Part shown: positions 25,077 to 34,091 of the stretch, one piece after another
Numbering within the stretch: position 1 is the first letter of the stretch
Layout: each line of letters starts with the position of its first letter
Assembly: GCA_964560765.1 (NCBI GenBank)
Contig: CAZLMG010000026.1
Coordinates: 1 to 58,627 of the forward strand
Reading direction: 5' to 3'
DNA from: CAZLMG01 sp964560765
Lineage (GTDB): Bacteria > Bdellovibrionota_B > Oligoflexia > Oligoflexales > CAZLMG01
DNA length: 58,627 nucleotides
Notes under the pieces: model-generated
Told to the model about the DNA's origin: nothing
Database searches by the model: none
Seen by the model: the letters and a program-made list of their open reading frames with translations, nothing else
Program-made: the position numbers and the translations under genes

Positions 25077-25535
25077 CTACAAGCGCTGAGCCCAGCCCGT
25101 AAAGTCGGCGCGGGCGCGGCAAGTGCTCTCGCCATCCGCGTTCAGCATCTCCACTTTTATTTCAAAAAGAATAAAACCAGGTTCGATGAAACCTCTGACT
25201 AAGAGAATGGTCGTCCCCTCACCCGTCGCCAGCTTGCGCTCGACTTGGAAGTCGCCAGATCCATACAGACCCGTCAAATTAAGTCCATGCAGAGGTCCAG
25301 CTGGATCGGACACCATATTCAGAACCATGGTCCGCCCGGTAGGACCGACGAAGAATGCGCGCGCCGTCTGTTGGGTCGGCTCGAAGTACGAGCGGCAAGC
25401 ATCCTCACCTTCGCTGGTCGTCGGTGCGAATTCACCTGCATAGACATAGCCGCGATGCCTCGCTGACAACTCGCCAGCGTTCAAGAGAACAGCCACAGCT
25501 AAGAAACAACACAACTGGAATATGCGAGTTCGCAT
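25077..25535 (-). CDS. Small exported protein, unknown function
   Basis: A 152-residue protein with a clear Sec signal peptide (MRTRIFQLCCFLAVAVLL, cleavage after ELSA). The ATG at 25535 is preceded by GGTGGAGG, so the frame open to 25571 is not used. The mature part has two conserved-looking cysteines (DACRSYF and STCRARADF) that could bridge the ends of a single beta-rich domain. No family recognised. It is convergent with the methyltransferase gene. Confidence 0.65.
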   Translation of the reverse strand: MRTRIFQLCCFLAVAVLLNAGELSARHRGYVYAGEFAPTTSEGEDACRSYFEPTQQTARAFFVGPTGRTMVLNMVSDPAGPLHGLNLTGLYGSGDFQVERKLATGEGTTILLVRGFIEPGFILFEIKVEMLNADGESTCRARADFTGWAQRL

Positions 25536-25734
25536 CCTTGCCTCCACCTTTTGACCACAGCACAACTTCAATGAAGATCTCTGCTTGCTAGAATATCATC
25601 TGACATGTCCCTAACCAGAGGAAATCCCTAATCTGCTAGTCATACTTTCCAAGCACCCAAAGTTATTCGAGATTTTGCCGACCTCAACCTAAATAAATAC
25701 CGGAGTTAAACTTGCTTTATTCGCCTTGTGCTCA

Positions 25735-26400
25735 TCACCGGCCAACGCCGAGCGCTTTGAGCCAAGCCTCCGGCGCTGCAAGCGCCGCCAAACACATGCC
25801 GCGAACAGCGGTTCGTTGCCGCTCTAAGTCCCTCTTTAGACCCTCGCTGCGAATCCACAGTATCGAGCCAATGATCCTAAACTGGAGTTCAAAGGCCACC
25901 TGATCGATAACCTGCTGGCTCAGTTTCGGATGCCGCTGCAGCAAGACTCCCCCGATGCGTTGCCTGCCGAGGTTGCGAATCTCCTGATTCAACTTCATGA
26001 AACTCTGGTTGTAAGATGTGCCGTGATAGAACAGCAAGAGCACCGAAACCTGCCTGGGAAATTTCTGGGCCCAAGAAAAAGCACCGTCAACGATGGCTCC
26101 CATCTGACCTTCGGGAGTTACTTCCTGCACCAGTAACGAAATTGTCTCCTGCTGGGCGCAGGCTGCGACATGCAGCATGGCTCCCAGGATCATGGCATCG
26201 CGATTTGGAAAATAATAGACAATGTGCGGACGCTTCAAGCCACAGCGCTGCGCGATCGACTCAAACGTTGTGCCGTCCAGTCCTGTCGTGGCCAAACTCT
26301 CGATGATCGCATCCACGATAATTGCGCGCTGCTTCGCGCCCTTGGAGAAACGCGGCTGCGGCAGTGTTGCATGCAAACTTTTGATGGAGCTTTTCGCCAT
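25735..26400 (-). CDS. TetR/AcrR-family transcriptional repressor
   Basis: A 221-residue one-component repressor. The N-terminal DNA-binding domain (about residues 19-65) has the TetR pattern IIVDAIIESLATTGLDGTTFESIAQRCGLKRPHIVYYFPNRDAM, with recognition helix GLKRPHIVYYF. The remainder is the helical ligand-binding and dimer domain. The frame is open to 26490, but a start there would sit directly against the operator-like palindromes and has no ribosome site. The ATG at 26400 gives the usual family length before helix 1. The ligand is unknown. Autoregulation and control of the divergent lipoprotein gene are likely from the operators between them. Confidence 0.85.
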   Translation of the reverse strand: MAKSSIKSLHATLPQPRFSKGAKQRAIIVDAIIESLATTGLDGTTFESIAQRCGLKRPHIVYYFPNRDAMILGAMLHVAACAQQETISLLVQEVTPEGQMGAIVDGAFSWAQKFPRQVSVLLLFYHGTSYNQSFMKLNQEIRNLGRQRIGGVLLQRHPKLSQQVIDQVAFELQFRIIGSILWIRSEGLKRDLERQRTAVRGMCLAALAAPEAWLKALGVGR

Positions 26401-26494
26401 ATCCTCACGCCGACATCCTGAGGGCTCAACCTGGTTCGTGTCCCCATGATTGGTGGACGCGACCATTAGCTCATCGGTCAATGCGACCATTTTT

Positions 26495-26526
26495 TTAACA
26501 AACGTTAATTTTTTAACGAATGTTAA
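26495..26526. promoter_or_regulatory. Two operator-like palindromes, TTAAC-N4-GTTAA
   Basis: Two 14-bp perfect-arm palindromes, at 26495-26508 (centre AAAC) and 26513-26526 (centre GAAT), have centres 18 bp apart in an AT-rich divergent promoter region. Tandem half-turn-symmetric sites next to a TetR-family gene are the usual operator layout, so this is very probably the binding site of the adjacent repressor. Confidence 0.7.
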
Positions 26527-26661
26527 GTTTTATGGTGATATTTCTACCAATATTTACAGCATAGTACATCTGGCCATCGACTTGCAAAGAGTTGCTTCGA
26601 GTGAAGAGTCAATGGTGATTCAACACAAAGTGAAACAGAGAACATCGAAAGGCATATGAAC

Positions 26662-27378
26662 ATGAAAAAGCACATCGTTAGTACAATTTTGGTCGTGGTT
26701 TCGTCGCTGGCGTGCTCACAGGCACCCTCGGAGTTTGCAAGTTCACTCCACACCGATCTCCCTCAAGCTCCGGTCACCGATGCGGACTGCCGCACCGCCC
26801 AAAACTTGATAACTCGCCTGTTGCGAAGTCATTTAACAGGAGCTGGTATCACAGCCGCTCCGTTTACGGGCGTGTGTAAAGTATCGGTGCTGCACCGGGA
26901 TGGTAAGTCGCTCTTAGGATTTGTTGATGCTTCGCTACGCTTAGGGATGGATCCACTTGAGCAGCAGATTAAAAAGGTTGTCGGTGGTCGCCTAACCGTC
27001 GCGCACGTGGGAATCTTGCATACTGAGGTTGGCGTCATTAGCGCCGGCCCAGCTGTTCCAGGCGAAGAGTTCAGTGTATGGAATTTGCGCGCACCCACTG
27101 AAACAGAGTGCAAAGCCTCGGTAGACCGACTCGCAGAACGCTATATGCAACCTTCGCTTACTAATGAATCTTTGTTCACTATGATCGGCGTCAGTCAAAA
27201 CCTTGTCGGCACCTGCAATGTGCAGATTGGTTTCAAATCAGGTCAATTCTACCGCTCATTCGTCTTTGATCGAGTAGCTCAAGGTCTAAGCCCGATGCAA
27301 GAAATCATTGAGTCCAATGGTAAGCGGGCCGTTATCGAGTTTTCGGCAGTGAAAACTGGAGAAATCTCAGCTCTCTAA
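26662..27378 (+). CDS. Lipoprotein of unknown function, divergent from the TetR gene
   Basis: A 238-residue lipoprotein with the lipobox SSLAC. The ATG at 26662 (MKKHIVSTILVVV) is nine bases from GAAAGG; an ATG six bases earlier is too close to that site. The mature sequence has two similar halves, each with an early Cys and a later TGVCKVSVLH or VGTCNVQIGF strand, which suggests an internal duplication with one disulfide in each half. No family recognised. The shared operator region suggests control by the TetR-family regulator. A hairpin follows the gene. Confidence 0.7.
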   Translation: MKKHIVSTILVVVSSLACSQAPSEFASSLHTDLPQAPVTDADCRTAQNLITRLLRSHLTGAGITAAPFTGVCKVSVLHRDGKSLLGFVDASLRLGMDPLEQQIKKVVGGRLTVAHVGILHTEVGVISAGPAVPGEEFSVWNLRAPTETECKASVDRLAERYMQPSLTNESLFTMIGVSQNLVGTCNVQIGFKSGQFYRSFVFDRVAQGLSPMQEIIESNGKRAVIEFSAVKTGEISAL

Positions 27379-27396
27379 TCACTCTCGAAAGCATCT

Positions 27397-27424
27397 GCCT
27401 CCCCGGGATCTCTCCAGGGGAGGC
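27397..27424. terminator. Hairpin between convergent genes
   Basis: A perfect eight-base stem (GCCTCCCC at 27397-27404, GGGGAGGC at 27417-27424) with a 12-base loop sits between convergent stop codons. There is no real T-run on either side, so it is a plausible but weak bidirectional terminator. Confidence 0.45.
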
Positions 27425-27445
27425 ATTGTGCTAGGCGGTTTGCCA

Positions 27446-28777
27446 CTAATGCGGAATGCTCGTTCGATAATGAATATAAGGCTGAAGCCGTTCAAATAGA
27501 TTAACCATCAGACTGCACTGAACACTGCCTTTGGCATAATTCCAATAGTCCCGAAAGGTACCGTCGACAAATTTCACCGTACTTTGCTTGAGCCCATGAC
27601 CTGCCCGTTCCTTGATATATCTGAGGCCATCGATCAAGAAACTGGATTTTGCCATCTTGCCATCGGGGCCCACGGATTGAGGCTCGCGCTCCAAAGACAT
27701 GACATACGTCTCACTCGCTGGCATGTCCGGATTCGGCAAACTACGAACGACTTGAAATCCAAGTTTTTCATAAACCCTGAGTAGCTTTTTTTCCTTGTCG
27801 TCTACTGCGACGTCGCACTCTAGCCAGTACCGAGTCACACGCTTACCAATTGCCTTGGGACTGGCACCAGCTCCCAGCCACTCCGAGACGGGACCGTGTT
27901 CGGAAAATGTTAGCTGACTTAGCCCATAGACATCCGCTTCGGCAGTGGTGGCCGGAGCTCGCAATCCCGAATAAACCGTCAGCTTATTGACCTCTGCCAG
28001 CATCCATAAATAGGGAATCAAATCGGCTGCCACTTCGGGATTTACTGCGTAATTCTTCAGCTCTGCAACTCCGCCGCCAAACCATTCTCGCTCATATTGC
28101 GTCGTATGCAGGCCAATTTCATTGTTGGCGCTTGGCCTATCGCCACTCCACACAACTTCGGTCACTTTCTGGGGTCGATTGCTTTCATCCCGAGGAAGCT
28201 GAATATTCAAACGTTGCTCTAGGGGCATCTGCGGTGCTGCATCGGTCGGTATGGCGAGTCGCATCATAGCCTGAATATCTGATGGATTATCCTTGCTGGT
28301 GATCAGTACAAATCCAGACTGTCCGTTGCGCAGCGACTCAACGGTCTCAAATGTCTTACGCATGCTGCCATCATGGTCATTGCGAAAGAGGCCTCGCTTC
28401 TCGTAATAACTCAGCAACCATGCCTGCGCACGTTCAATCAATGTTTCAGCATAGGGCGTACCCCTTTCAAGCGTCTCCTGCAGCATCTCGCTTGCGACGT
28501 TGGAATGCGCATTGACTCTCCAAAGCAGCTGCTCATAACGGCGGAAAGTATTCCCAACTTGATCCCGAATGCCGAACTCAAGACTTGTTTTCACCGGCGG
28601 CACGATCACATACGCAGAGTAAACCACGCCGGCGATGGAGACTTCATACTGAATCCACGTTGGCGATTGGGTCGGAGCAGATCGAGGAGGCTCGCCAAGT
28701 GCTACCCAGGGCACAAGCAGCAAGAAAAGTGCTATTCGATTCTTGCGCCTGCACTCCGCATGAGTTCCCGTAACCAT
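27446..28777 (-). CDS. Exported protein with GNAT-like acetyltransferase region
   Basis: The ATG at 28777 is set by CAGGAG six bases upstream and begins a 443-residue protein; the frame to 28957 is unneeded. The N-terminus is basic, then hydrophobic (RIALFLLLVPWVALG), a probable Sec signal. Residues about 190-400 contain blocks that resemble a GNAT N-acyltransferase: VTEVVWSG, a central EVNKLTVYSG helix-strand unit, and LLRVYEKLGFQVV, the usual C-terminal GNAT helix-strand. GNAT enzymes use cytoplasmic acyl-CoA, so export would be odd; either the signal is really a membrane anchor or the fold has another use. Assignment is tentative. Confidence 0.6.
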   Translation of the reverse strand: MVTGTHAECRRKNRIALFLLLVPWVALGEPPRSAPTQSPTWIQYEVSIAGVVYSAYVIVPPVKTSLEFGIRDQVGNTFRRYEQLLWRVNAHSNVASEMLQETLERGTPYAETLIERAQAWLLSYYEKRGLFRNDHDGSMRKTFETVESLRNGQSGFVLITSKDNPSDIQAMMRLAIPTDAAPQMPLEQRLNIQLPRDESNRPQKVTEVVWSGDRPSANNEIGLHTTQYEREWFGGGVAELKNYAVNPEVAADLIPYLWMLAEVNKLTVYSGLRAPATTAEADVYGLSQLTFSEHGPVSEWLGAGASPKAIGKRVTRYWLECDVAVDDKEKKLLRVYEKLGFQVVRSLPNPDMPASETYVMSLEREPQSVGPDGKMAKSSFLIDGLRYIKERAGHGLKQSTVKFVDGTFRDYWNYAKGSVQCSLMVNLFERLQPYIHYRTSIPH

Positions 28778-28832
28778 CGGTACTCCTGACCAGTCCCTCG
28801 ATCCCACGTCATCCGAATCAAACTGCAAGCTG

Positions 28833-29309
28833 TTACTGGCAAACCTTGCCAGCGGAAAAGTTCTGCGTCCAGTAGCTTCCCGCCTTGTGAATGCCCATGC
28901 AACGCCAGTTGCGATTCTGCATATTGACCCGGTGGCCACCCGAATTGTGCCAGCCATTCATGACAGCACTTGTTTCAGCATAACCCATTGCGGAATTTTG
29001 TGCCTGGGCCCCACCCATATAAAAGTGCCCAAGGCCATTTCGTTGCTGCCAGACGTTGTTCTGGGCCGCATCGTCAGTGAGTGCTTGGCTTAGCTGCACA
29101 GGACTCAACCCGTACTGGGCGCGGTACTGGTTGAATCGCTCCAAGAACTCTTCGGGATTGACGCCGTTATTGGCATCTGCGTCGGCAAAGCCCGCAAAGT
29201 CACCAACGTACTCGGCCCGCGAAAGGCTGGACGTCCCCCGCCGCGATTCTTCCTGAAAACCACATGCTGCCAATAACCAGGAAATGAAAAAAAAGACTGT
29301 AATGCGCAT
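28833..29309 (-). CDS. CAP/SCP-domain lipoprotein
   Basis: A 158-residue lipoprotein (lipobox LLAAC, Cys16) with a compact CAP (cysteine-rich secretory/antigen 5/PR-1) domain. Visible family blocks are FLERFNQYRAQYGL at the first helix, GLGHFYMGGAQAQNSAMGYA in the centre with the conserved His, and WHNSGGHRVNMQNRNWRCMGI, matching the usual W-x-x-S-x-G-H-x-x-N-M. Bacterial CAP proteins are secreted and mostly of unknown activity. It is 55 bp upstream of the GNAT-like gene on the same strand. Confidence 0.88.
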   Translation of the reverse strand: MRITVFFFISWLLAACGFQEESRRGTSSLSRAEYVGDFAGFADADANNGVNPEEFLERFNQYRAQYGLSPVQLSQALTDDAAQNNVWQQRNGLGHFYMGGAQAQNSAMGYAETSAVMNGWHNSGGHRVNMQNRNWRCMGIHKAGSYWTQNFSAGKVCQ

Positions 29310-29710
29310 AACGCCCCCTTTATCCCCGCAGTGTTCTGCGGCGATCTGAGTGATGATCTTGGGGCGTTTCGAAAAATATTAGAGCAACGATGCGGTATGC
29401 GCAACCCTTGGTTTCCTTAGGCCATTGCTAGTGCCTCTCCCGCCGTCGGCCATATGCACATCGCTGCGAAACAATGCATGCAACGCCTCTACCCCTCAAA
29501 AATAGTGGACAGATCGCCAGGAGATCTGCAATGTGCGCCGCGCAAGAGACTTTCGGGGTGGTAACCCGTTGAGCGCCGCGAAAACCGACCGCCAATTGCG
29601 CTCAAATCATACCTTAAATGAATATTAAGTTACTTCGATATTTTGTTTACACATAATAACAGGTCGACTATTCAGCGACTGTGTTTCACAGCTTGCAGAG
29701 GAAAACAAAA
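29310..29710. other. Divergent intergenic region of 400 bp
   Basis: The left half contains a small inverted repeat, CAGATC/GATCTG (29510-29528), and GCGCCGCG twice. The right 100 bp becomes very AT-rich (TTACTT, then CATAAT about 16 bp later) and probably carries the promoter of the 29711 gene. No coding frame longer than a few codons has a ribosome site here. Confidence 0.4.
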
Positions 29711-30970
29711 ATGCAAACACAATTAAACAAATGGCTCATCAGCTTCTCGCTCCTCATTTCGACATCAAGTTTTGCCGCCGAAATCGACTACGCTCATACC
29801 TTCGATCTCAATGACTACAAGGGGCAGACGTATCTGAGCTTCATGGAAGGCTACGTAAAGCCGGCGATGGATGAATTGGCTACGAACGGCTACGAAGTTT
29901 GCGACGCCAACGCTATCGAAACGGCGTACGAAGCTTCGGACAAGAAGGTACAAAACAAAGTGAAGCGGAACTTCGGGGGCCTCGAAAATGTTAAGAGCAT
30001 CGTCGCCGAACTCTCCGGCGAAACCGTCACGCTCAATGACTTACCTGCAAAGATTGCTGCCGTTGACCGCAGCGTCGACCGCTTCGACCTTTCCACCTTC
30101 ATCGGTCTCGCCTGTGGCGGCGGCGTCAAAATCGTCTATGACCACGCGAACCATGGCCTCAACGTCCATTATGACACCACGGAGCAACGCTCTGGCCGCA
30201 GCTTCGGCGTAGGTCCCACCCGCGCCGCCAACGATGCCTCAGACAAGCAATACTTGGAAGATCTGCAAGAGTACGCGCGCAGCTCGAAGGATGATTTGCC
30301 TGACTTCTACAGCACACTATTTGAATCTCTGTTGAACAGCGATCCTAGCGGCTACGCCGATGTGCAAGAAGAAGGTCAAACCGTTCTGACAGACTTTCTC
30401 TCTGTTTTTACAGCGGAACAAGCGCGCAACTTGATGGATGGTAGCGTGACCCCACACTGGGACGCTGCATTGCTGGAAGTGACACTGTTGGCATCGTTTC
30501 ATGCTGGTCAGTCGAAAGTGAAACTGTACTACCAGAATCCACAAAGCAAGAAGACTTCATTCACCGATTCCACATTGAAACAGACACCGTGCGCCAGTCC
30601 TGCGGGCACTCAACAAGCCCACATGCGTGACTACTGGCAATTCAGTCGTAACATCACCGATCCGAAGAACTGTCGACGCAGCGGCATCAACATCACCAAG
30701 GCCGAGTTTCGTAAACTCGGTGAGGCGATCACAACCTACATCTACGATAACCATCGTGATATCTATGACCGGGTGAACGCCGACATGGGCAATAGCAAGG
30801 AATCCGACAACCTCTTTAAATCACTTTCCTACTTCCTGATTAGCGGCCGCTCGCCAGAGAAGTTCTCCACAGCCAAGGTGCGGCAAATTACCCAAGGCTG
30901 GGTACAGCTGTTGGGCGTCTTAACCAAAGAGGCCAATGCCATCAGCAAAGAACTGGAAGCGGCCGAATAG
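29711..30970 (+). CDS. Exported protein of unknown function
   Basis: A 419-residue periplasmic or secreted protein. The ATG at 29711 follows GCAGAGG and gives a clean signal peptide (MQTQLNKWLISFSLLISTSSFA, cleavage before AEID). The mature protein is hydrophilic and mostly helical, with four cysteines (for example GLACGGGV and KNCRRSG) and no repeats or membrane segments. I recognise no family. It is a single-gene unit, with an AT-rich promoter-like stretch before it and a strong intrinsic terminator 30 bp after its stop. Confidence 0.7.
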   Translation: MQTQLNKWLISFSLLISTSSFAAEIDYAHTFDLNDYKGQTYLSFMEGYVKPAMDELATNGYEVCDANAIETAYEASDKKVQNKVKRNFGGLENVKSIVAELSGETVTLNDLPAKIAAVDRSVDRFDLSTFIGLACGGGVKIVYDHANHGLNVHYDTTEQRSGRSFGVGPTRAANDASDKQYLEDLQEYARSSKDDLPDFYSTLFESLLNSDPSGYADVQEEGQTVLTDFLSVFTAEQARNLMDGSVTPHWDAALLEVTLLASFHAGQSKVKLYYQNPQSKKTSFTDSTLKQTPCASPAGTQQAHMRDYWQFSRNITDPKNCRRSGINITKAEFRKLGEAITTYIYDNHRDIYDRVNADMGNSKESDNLFKSLSYFLISGRSPEKFSTAKVRQITQGWVQLLGVLTKEANAISKELEAAE

Positions 30971-31000
30971 CCCGCGACTCTTTGACACAGCGCTGATTTC

Positions 31001-31029
31001 GGCCCCGCCCTACGCGGGGCCTTTTTCTT
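31001..31029 (+). terminator. Intrinsic terminator
   Basis: A perfect eight-base GC stem (GGCCCCGC at 31001-31008, GCGGGGCC at 31014-31021) with a five-base loop is followed at once by TTTTTCTT. It is a textbook rho-independent terminator for the gene ending at 30970. Confidence 0.92.
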
Positions 31030-31101
31030 GTTGCGCCACCCCAGCATAACGCGCTAAGTCCCGCTCGCTTGGTAAAGTCCACTGCCAGCGCGAGACAAAA
31101 G

Positions 31102-31764
31102 ATGATAAATCATTTCAGCAAGATAAAGAAGATAGCAGCCACCTTAAGCTTGCTCTCATGCGTCGCCAGTTCTTCTGCTTACGCCAGTTGGATCGTCTCC
31201 TGGGCCCAGCAACAGTCCACGGTTGTGGATGGTGAACGCGCCACACACGTCGTTTTTTCAGGAGTCGCGGCACGCTTGAGCTTCGTAGCTATGTCGGCTG
31301 CAGCAACGTCGGAACTACCAGGATTCGAGGAGCGCCTCGGTGCCCAGATGCGCTGCCAGCGTTTTGAAGATCCAGGCGAACGCCGTTCCAAGGTATACGT
31401 CTGCGGCATGCTCATCTTCGACAATGGCCAAATCAGCGCCGGCGCCGTAGAGCCCCAACTCTTGTCGGATCTGACGACTGCCTTTCCCGTCACCGTGAAA
31501 GTGGCGCCCTACGATGAAACTGCCGAACGGATCGAGCACTCCAATACCGGTGAATCAGCGCATCTGCGCATCGGCGGTGACCAGGCGAAGACACTCTATG
31601 CACGGTTTACCGCCAGCGCCAAAACAGACCCGGATCCGCTGATCTTGGAGTCTTGCTACTTTGTATCGGTGCGAGGGCGCAGTCGCAGCGGATTTCCAGG
31701 CCGCCCGCAGCATCGCATGGGCTTCTTTGTCGACGCTGGAGGCAACTTGCGGGGCAGGGAGTAG
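31102..31764 (+). CDS. Exported protein of unknown function
   Basis: A 220-residue exported protein. The ATG at 31102 starts a long basic then hydrophobic signal peptide (KIKKIAATLSLLSC, cleavage near AYA). The mature part is beta-rich, with cysteines at QMRCQRF, VYVCGML and ILESCYF, and ends in an Arg/Gly-rich tail (VRGRSRSGFPGRPQHR). The ribosome site is weak. It ends 8 bp from the convergent small gene. No family recognised. Confidence 0.6.
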   Translation: MINHFSKIKKIAATLSLLSCVASSSAYASWIVSWAQQQSTVVDGERATHVVFSGVAARLSFVAMSAAATSELPGFEERLGAQMRCQRFEDPGERRSKVYVCGMLIFDNGQISAGAVEPQLLSDLTTAFPVTVKVAPYDETAERIEHSNTGESAHLRIGGDQAKTLYARFTASAKTDPDPLILESCYFVSVRGRSRSGFPGRPQHRMGFFVDAGGNLRGRE

Positions 31765-31772
31765 CTCTACCC

Positions 31773-32117
31773 CTACTTACATTCTAAACCCAAGACCTCC
31801 GGCTCAAAGCCCTTCAGGACGCTAACCAATTCGCCGACACCATCGCAAACCTTCAAATAGCCCCCTTTGAAATCAAAAAGATCACACTCACCCGCCACCT
31901 TTTCGCCTTCTAGGACGTAAGGACCCGCAGACTCACCGTCTCCATCCCAGCCACGAAAGCGCTCTAGAGTTAGCTCAACGTCGCGTTCGCTGCCAAGTGA
32001 GGTGACTTGTACATTGTAGCCACCGTAATAGCCGGCGACCTGACAATCATAGGCGCTCGCCAAACCAGAAATACCAAACGCGGAAACTGCCAAGAAAACT
32101 TTGCTCATGCTAGACAT
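31773..32117 (-). CDS. Small exported protein of unknown function
   Basis: A 114-residue protein with a signal peptide (SKVFLAVSAFGISGLASA, cleavage before YDCQ). The mature 90 residues contain four cysteines (YDCQVAG, AGECDLF, LKVCDG, LECK), enough for two disulfides, with an early GYYGGYN motif and several acidic loops (GWDGDGES). No family recognised; the size and cysteine spacing suggest a compact beta fold. Confidence 0.65.
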   Translation of the reverse strand: MSSMSKVFLAVSAFGISGLASAYDCQVAGYYGGYNVQVTSLGSERDVELTLERFRGWDGDGESAGPYVLEGEKVAGECDLFDFKGGYLKVCDGVGELVSVLKGFEPEVLGLECK

Positions 32118-32364
32118 GATCTAAACCCCCAAGTTGTTGACAGGGCGCTATCTATGACGGCGTGCTTGCATATGTCAACGCCGACCTTCGGCGAAGCTCG
32201 GGTAATTTCAGCCACAAAATTTACCCCTTGGCTGAGGAAAGCCCCGAGCTTTGCACTCACAAACTGCAAGCGATTCCCATGACGAAAGTGCTAAGCGATA
32301 GGAAAAAAATTAAGCTACAATGATGGTTTATCCAAAGAATTGACAGCAAAACGGAGGCTTTTTC

Positions 32365-34071
32365 ATGCGCGGTTGGCAGTCGCTGATGCATCGTCGAAAA
32401 TTTGTATCCCTCACTAGCCGATCAGGAATTACCGTCTTATGCGCGATGGGTGCGGGTGTCGATGCCTTGGCCAACAAGAAGAGCGAGACGGCCGACGATT
32501 CTTCCAGCAACAAGAGTGAATACCTCAAAAAATTCGGCCCCATCGATCGCACTCTGGGCGAGACCGCCCCCCGCCAATACTTCGGTGATGAGAATACGCG
32601 ACCGCACAATGCCCTATGGGACCTGGAAAAGTTCTTGGCCAACCGCAAAGTGGACGGTGCCGACGAGGAAACCGATCTGGTCATCATTGGCGGCGGCGCT
32701 TCCGGCCTCTTTTCCGCGTATACGTTTCGCCAACATAAACCCATCGTCCTGGAACAGGCGTCAAGACTTGGCGGCAATGCCAAAGGCCAGGCCTGGCGCG
32801 GTATCGATTATGCGCTGGGCTCCGCCTACGTCGATAGTCCGCACGCCGGCCACCCGATGGCAACGCTCTTTGACGAACTGAAGCTGCGCGATGTACTAGT
32901 TCCTCGTAATGATGCAGACCCGGTCGAATATCGCGGCAAACTCTATGGCAAGTTTTGGGAAGGCGAATCTGACCCAGGCAGCCTCAAACTCTATCAGCAG
33001 CTTGGACGGTTTCTCGAAGACATGGCGGGCGAGAAACAACGCCCATTTCCACTCATACCAGCCCTGACGCCAGGGCAACTTGAATCCGTTCGACATTACG
33101 ATCAATGGAATTTGCATCAACTCTTAGCCGATGCGTGCGGCGGCAAGATCCCACAGCAACTCGATACGGCCATTGAACACTACTGCTGGTCAACCTATGC
33201 CGGATCCGCCCGAGAGGTCAGCGCCGCCGGCGCAATCAACTTCTTGGCGCAAGAGGCCGAACCCATTTGGGTCGGTGCGGGAGGTAACGCCAAGATTCTC
33301 GAGCACCTGACCAAGCGCCTCCTCAGTGAGATGCCTGCCAAGAATCTGCGCACCAGTAGCTTGGCGGTCAAAGTCGCCGTGGAGGGCTCGAGAGTGGTCG
33401 TCACCTATGAGGACGCAGAAGGAAAATTGCGGCGTGTGCGTGCCAAATCCGCAATCATGGCCTGCCCGAAGTTTGTCGCAGCCCGAATCCTCGATGGCAT
33501 CGAACCTGCACGCCGCGAGGCTATTGCCAAACTTCGCTACCGCAGCTACATGACCGCTAACGTCCTCATTAACAAGAAAATGGCGCGCGGACCATATGAC
33601 GTCTTTCTGCTCGGCGATGCGCGTGGCGACTTCAAAGATGTATGCGCCGCTCAAGACCGCATGAACGGCACCGACTTTGTCATGGCAAACTTTGCGCAGG
33701 TCGATGCGAAGTTTAATGTGCTGACATTTTATCGCGCCTTTCCTTGCGACGGCATGCGCGCTCAGTTGAATACACCCAATTCCCACGACGATTATCGGAA
33801 GCGATTCGAGGCACAACTTGAACGGGATATTTTGCCCATGCTGAAGCTGAGTAAAAGCGATGTGGTAGACATTCGCTTGGCCTTATGGGGACACGCGCTA
33901 CCACTAACCAGCCAAGGAATTTACCGCGATGGTACGATCGAGGCTCTGCGCGCCCCATTCCGCGATCGCATTTTCTTTGTCGAGCAAGACAACTGGGCCT
34001 ATCCGTCGCTGCAAACAGGAGCCACTGAAGTCGCCCTGCAGAAGGCTGCCATCGCCAAGGCCATTGGATAG
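32365..34071 (+). CDS. Tat-type FAD-dependent amine-oxidase-like flavoprotein
   Basis: This 568-residue protein has a dinucleotide-binding core of the flavin amine-oxidase type. The FAD-binding strand is DLVIIGGGASGLFSAYTF (about residues 104-121), followed by the PIVLEQASRLGGNAKG block that binds the FAD ribose. Near the C-terminus DRIFFVEQDNWAYPSLQTGATE completes the FAD site. The N-terminus HRRKFVSLTSRSG plus a short hydrophobic stretch resembles a Tat signal, expected for a cofactor-loaded exported enzyme. Spermidine dehydrogenase-like proteins share this layout, but the substrate is unknown. A strong ACGGAGG site precedes the ATG. Confidence 0.82.
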   Translation: MRGWQSLMHRRKFVSLTSRSGITVLCAMGAGVDALANKKSETADDSSSNKSEYLKKFGPIDRTLGETAPRQYFGDENTRPHNALWDLEKFLANRKVDGADEETDLVIIGGGASGLFSAYTFRQHKPIVLEQASRLGGNAKGQAWRGIDYALGSAYVDSPHAGHPMATLFDELKLRDVLVPRNDADPVEYRGKLYGKFWEGESDPGSLKLYQQLGRFLEDMAGEKQRPFPLIPALTPGQLESVRHYDQWNLHQLLADACGGKIPQQLDTAIEHYCWSTYAGSAREVSAAGAINFLAQEAEPIWVGAGGNAKILEHLTKRLLSEMPAKNLRTSSLAVKVAVEGSRVVVTYEDAEGKLRRVRAKSAIMACPKFVAARILDGIEPARREAIAKLRYRSYMTANVLINKKMARGPYDVFLLGDARGDFKDVCAAQDRMNGTDFVMANFAQVDAKFNVLTFYRAFPCDGMRAQLNTPNSHDDYRKRFEAQLERDILPMLKLSKSDVVDIRLALWGHALPLTSQGIYRDGTIEALRAPFRDRIFFVEQDNWAYPSLQTGATEVALQKAAIAKAIG

Positions 34072-34091
34072 ACAGGTAGAGCAAATTCGCG

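Noticed and set aside
32136..32179. GTTGACA/TGTCAAC inverted pair upstream of the small exported gene
   Set aside because: Seven-base arms with a 30-base loop are expected by chance at this length; no further support.
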